Shown here in pieces: positions 60,688 through 64,000 of a stretch of DNA of 64,000 bases. Source of the DNA: Actinernus sp. WN-2022 (taxonomy: Eukaryota; Cnidaria; Anthozoa; Actiniaria; Actinernidae); contig JAOWCC010001589.1 in NCBI GenBank assembly GCA_030867875.1, positions 140,279,745-140,343,744 on the forward strand, read 5' to 3'. Both the position numbers and the translations under genes were made by a program. The notes beneath the pieces were generated by a model, which searched no databases, was not told where the DNA came from, and saw nothing but the letters and a program-made list of their open reading frames with translations. Within the stretch, counting starts at the first letter, position 1. Each line of letters starts with the position of its first letter.

Positions 60688-61397
60688 CCTGGTAGCATCA
60701 GAACACCAATGGATTAAGTTGGAGAAAGAATTGAAGAAAAAAATCAACATCTTCAAAAATGGTCAAATCTGTATTTTTTTGACCAGACCGGGTAGGCAAA
60801 AAATGTCAGATTTCTGACAAAAACTAAAAAACCACTCAATATGCTTCAAAACGATGGCAAACAATCTGCTGATAGTTAACAGACATGATTGGATTAAGTT
60901 GGAGAAAGAAATGAAGAAAAAAATCAACATCTTCAAAAATGGTCAAATCTGTATTTTTTTGACCAGACCGGGTAGGCAAAAAATGTCAGATTTCTGACAA
61001 AAACTGAAAAACCACTCAATATGCTTCAAAACGATGGCAAACAATCTGCTGATAGTTAACAGACATGATTGGATTAAGTTGGAGAAAGAAATGAAGAAAA
61101 AAATCAACATCTTCAAAAATGGTCAAATCTGTATTTTTTGGACTAGACCGGGTAGGCAAAAAATATCAGATTTCTGACAAAAACTAAAAAACCACTCAAC
61201 ATGCTTCAAAAGGTTGGCAAACAATCTCCTGGTAGCTTGAGAACAGAAATGGAGAAAGAATTGAAGAAAAAACTCAACATCTTCAAAAATGGTCAAATCT
61301 GTATTTTTTGGACCAGACCGGGTAGGCGAAAAATCTCAGATTTCTGACAAAAACTAAAAAACCACTCAAAATGCTTCAAAATGATGGCAAACAATCT

Positions 61398-61567
61398 CCT
61401 GGTAGCTTCAGAACACAAATGAAATAAGTTGGAGAAAGAATAACAAAAATGCATACTTCACATAAAATTTAGAGTTTCATGTTTGCACTTACCTCAATTT
61501 AGGTCTCCCAACACCTAAACTTGCCCAGAACCAAGCCATTCTGTCCACAAGCACTTCACATCTTTAT
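61398..61567 (+). repeat. X block 59
   Basis: 170 bp; common form; followed by 'aaataaatcaac'. Confidence 0.9.
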
Positions 61568-62457
61568 CCTGGTAGCATCAGAACACCAATGGATTAAGTT
61601 GGAGAAAGAAATGAAGAAATAAATCAACATCTTCAAAAATGGTCAAATCTGTATTTTTTGGACCAGACCGGGTAGGCAAAAAATATCAGATTTCTGACAA
61701 AAACTAAAAAACCACTCAATATGCTTCAAAATGATGGCCAACAATCTGCTGATAGTTTCCAGACATGAATGGATTATGTTGGAGAAAGAATTGGAGAAAA
61801 AAATCAACATCTTCAAAAATGGTCTAATCTGTATTTTTTGGACCAGACCGGGTAGGCGAAAAATCTCAGATTTCTGACAAAAACTAAAAAACCACTCAAT
61901 ATGCTTCAAAACGATGGCAAACAATCTGCTGATAGTTAACAGACATGATTGGATTAAGTTGGAGAAAGAAATGAAGAAAAAAATCAACATCTTCAAAAAT
62001 GGTCAAATCTGTATTTTTTTGACCAGACCGGGTAGGCAAAAAATGTCAGATTTCTGACAAAAACTAAAAAACCACTCAATATGCTTCAAAACGATGGCAA
62101 ACAATCTGCTGATAGTTAACAGACATGATTGGATTAAGTTGGAGAAAGAAATGAAGAAAAAAAGCAACATCTTCAAAAATGGTCAAATCTGTATTTTTTG
62201 GACCAGACCGGGTAGGCAAAAAATATCAGATTTCTGACAAAAACTAAAAAACCACTCAACATGCTTCAAAAGGTTGGCAAACAATCTCCTGGTAGCTTGA
62301 GAACAGAAATGGAGAAAGAATTGAAGAAAAAACTCAACATCTTCAAAAATGGTCAAATCTGTATTTTTTGGACCAGACCGGGTAGGCGAAAAATCTCAGA
62401 TTTCTGACAAAAACTAAAAAACCACTCAAAATGCTTCAAAATGATGGCAAACAATCT

Positions 62458-62627
62458 CCTGGTAGCTTCAGAACACAAATGAAATAAGTTGGAGAAAGAA
62501 TAACAAAAATGCATACTTCACATAAAATTTAGAGTTTCATGTTTGCACTTACCTCAATTTAGGTCTCCCAACACCTAAACTTGCCCAGAACCAAGCCATT
62601 CTGTCCACAAGCACTTCACATCTTTAT
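62458..62627 (+). repeat. X block 60
   Basis: 170 bp; first of the final 520-bp series. Confidence 0.9.
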
Positions 62628-62977
62628 CCTGGTAGCATCAGAACACCAATGGATTAAGTTGGAGAAAGAAATGAAGAAAAAAATCAACATCTTCAAAAAT
62701 GGTCAAATCTGTATTTTTTTCACCAGACCGGGTAGGCAAAAAATATCAGATTTCTGACAAAAACTAAAAAACCACTCAACATGCTTCAAAAGGTTGGCAA
62801 ACAATCTCCTGGTAGCTTGAGAACAGAAATGGAGAAAGAATTGAAGAAAAAACTCAACATCTTCAAAAATGGTCAAATCTGTATTTTTTGGACCAGACCG
62901 GGTAGGCGAAAAATCTCAGATTTCTGACAAAAACTAAAAAACCACTCAAAATGCTTCAAAATGATGGCAAACAATCT

Positions 62978-63147
62978 CCTGGTAGCTTCAGAACACAAAT
63001 GAAATAAGTTGGAGAAAGAATAACAAAAATGCATACTTCACATAAAATTTAGAGTTTCATGTTTGCACTTACCTCAATTTAGGTCTCCCAACACCTAAAC
63101 TTGCCCAGAACCAAGCCATTCTGTCCACAAGCACTTCACATCTTTAT
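62978..63147 (+). repeat. X block 61
   Basis: 170 bp; second of the final 520-bp series. Confidence 0.9.
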
Positions 63148-63497
63148 CCTGGTAGCATCAGAACACCAATGGATTAAGTTGGAGAAAGAAATGAAGAAAA
63201 AAATCAACATCTTCAAAAATGGTCAAATCTGTATTTTTTTCACCAGACCGGGTAGGCAAAAAATATCAGATTTCTGACAAAAACTAAAAAACCACTCAAC
63301 ATGCTTCAAAAGGTTGGCAAACAATCTCCTGGTAGCTTGAGAACAGAAATGGAGAAAGAATTGAAGAAAAAACTCAACATCTTCAAAAATGGTCAAATCT
63401 GTATTTTTTGGACCAGACCGGGTAGGCGAAAAATCTCAGATTTCTGACAAAAACTAAAAAACCACTCAAAATGCTTCAAAATGATGGCAAACAATCT

Positions 63498-63667
63498 CCT
63501 GGTAGCTTCAGAACACAAATGAAATAAGTTGGAGAAAGAATAACAAAAATGCATACTTCACATAAAATTTAGAGTTTCATGTTTGCACTTACCTCAATTT
63601 AGGTCTCCCAACACCTAAACTTGCCCAGAACCAAGCCATTCTGTCCACAAGCACTTCACATCTTTAT
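63498..63667 (+). repeat. X block 62
   Basis: 170 bp; last complete X block, followed by the 'ctgaaaaaactaaa' monomer and the window end. Confidence 0.9.
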
Positions 63668-64000
63668 CCTGGTAGCATCAGAACACCAATGGATTAAGTT
63701 GGAGAAAGAAATGAAGAAAAAAATCAACATCTTCAAAAATGGTCAAATCTGTATTTTTTTCACCAGACCGGGTAGGCAAAAAATATCAGATTTCTGAAAA
63801 AACTAAAAAACCACTCAATATGCTTCAAAATGATGGCCAACAATCTGCTGATAGTTTCCAGACATGAATGGATTACGTTGGAGAAAGAATTGGAGAAAAA
63901 AAATCAACATCTTCAAAAATGGTCAAATCTGTATTTTTTGGACCAGACCGGGTAGGCAAAAAATATCAGATTTCTGACAAAAACTAAAAAACCACTCAAT

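Larger units (their letters stand above)
1..64000 (+). repeat. Satellite DNA array filling the window
   Basis: Head-to-tail monomers of about 170-180 bp fill the window with no interruption by unrelated single-copy DNA. The invariant landmarks are the segment 'aatggtcaaatctg', then a T-tract, then 'accagaccgggtaggc', an A-tract, 'cagatttctgac', an 'aaaactaaaa' tract, 'actcaa.atgcttcaaaa', 'ggcaaacaatct' and 'ttggagaaagaa'. From window length and unit size there are roughly 350-370 units. All are in one orientation; I saw no inverted unit. The DNA is AT-rich with strong A/T strand asymmetry, the plus strand being purine-rich. Sites of the size and homogeneity seen here are usually centromeric, pericentromeric or heterochromatic. 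Which of these applies cannot be decided from sequence. I do not recognise the family. Confidence 0.97.
52442..64000 (+). repeat. Domain VIII: two diverged copies of the domain IV/V programme
   Basis: 52,442 to about 57,520 parallels 25,736 to about 29,930 (offset 26,706, rising to 27,586 after an extra 880 bp). 57,698 to the end then repeats 52,087 onward at offsets stepping through 5,611, 5,431, 6,671 and 6,851. The private 'gtttcgtg' in the X blocks at 53,847 and 60,518, and 'ctgaaaaaactaaa' at 56,943 and 63,794, confirm the pairing. The changes of offset are multiples of 180 bp or combinations of whole units. The array is cut by the window end at 64,000 in mid-monomer. Confidence 0.82.

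Noticed and set aside
58..61996. Over 100 open frames of 60-117 codons, mostly on the minus strand, with similar Phe-rich products
   Set aside because: They are in-frame read-through of the repeat: 180 is divisible by 3, and T-runs on the minus strand code Phe. The peptides recur wherever the monomer order recurs, have no promoter, start-site context or domain, and break at each 170-bp unit or X block. They are not genes.
1..64000. CRISPR array
   Set aside because: Units are 170-180 bp with near-identical full lengths; there are no short repeats separated by unique spacers and no cas genes.
1..64000. Telomeric or ribosomal spacer array
   Set aside because: No telomere-type short repeats (TTAGGG, TTTAGGG) in tandem and no rRNA coding segment or rDNA-like promoter anywhere in the window.
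1..64000. Bacterial or phage sequence
   Set aside because: No ribosome-binding sites, operons or coding density; tandem nucleosome-length satellites of this scale are a eukaryotic feature.

Overview
The whole window is one uninterrupted eukaryotic satellite-DNA array. I find no protein-coding gene, RNA gene, transposon or single-copy sequence in 64 kb. The array starts and ends in mid-monomer, and every unit reads in the same orientation. Nucleosome-sized monomers (about 170-180 bp) in homogenised higher-order blocks are typical of centromeric, pericentromeric or heterochromatic knob satellites of plants and animals. I do not recognise the satellite family and cannot name the organism; a bacterial or viral source is very unlikely.

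Three building blocks explain almost every base. Type A is 180 bp; it carries 'gctgatagttaacagacatg' or the variant 'gctgatagtttccagacatg', then 'ggattaagttgg'. Type B is 170 bp; it carries 'cctggtagcttgag' and lacks exactly the 10 bp 'attaagttgg'. The X block is 170 bp; it has monomer-like ends but a 127-bp core that does not resemble the monomer. I count 62 X blocks, 60 of them exactly 170 bp and two with a 44-bp internal deletion. Fifteen further units carry an 80-bp deletion that fuses neighbouring monomers.

Layout: (I) 1 to about 14,820, type-A-rich, built from a 1,959-bp higher-order repeat with a 4,673-bp offset duplication; (II) about 14,821-20,024, mixed A/B/X; (III) about 20,025-23,528, free of X and made of a 1,752-bp tandem duplication with an internal 701-bp repeat; (IV) about 23,529-27,957, including 350-bp X-bearing units in tandem; (V) 27,958-39,841, a 5,942-bp tandem duplication; (VI) about 39,842-42,469, transitional; (VII) about 42,470-52,441, a 4,986-bp tandem duplication; (VIII) about 52,442-64,000, two diverged copies of the same programme. 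Blocks of II reappear in V-VI, and blocks of IV reappear in VII-VIII. This nested pattern is expected from repeated unequal exchange.

The most interesting signals are: a CENP-B-box-like 17-mer matching 8 of 9 core positions in nine monomers, six of them in the X-free domain III; a single conserved CpG (CCGG) per monomer inside the CGGG part of that motif; a perfect 7+7-bp dyad in one monomer subfamily; class lengths that are all multiples of about 10 bp; and an X core with no CpG, a consensus 5' splice donor on the minus strand and an upstream open frame ending at that donor, as if a piece of a spliced gene had been captured.
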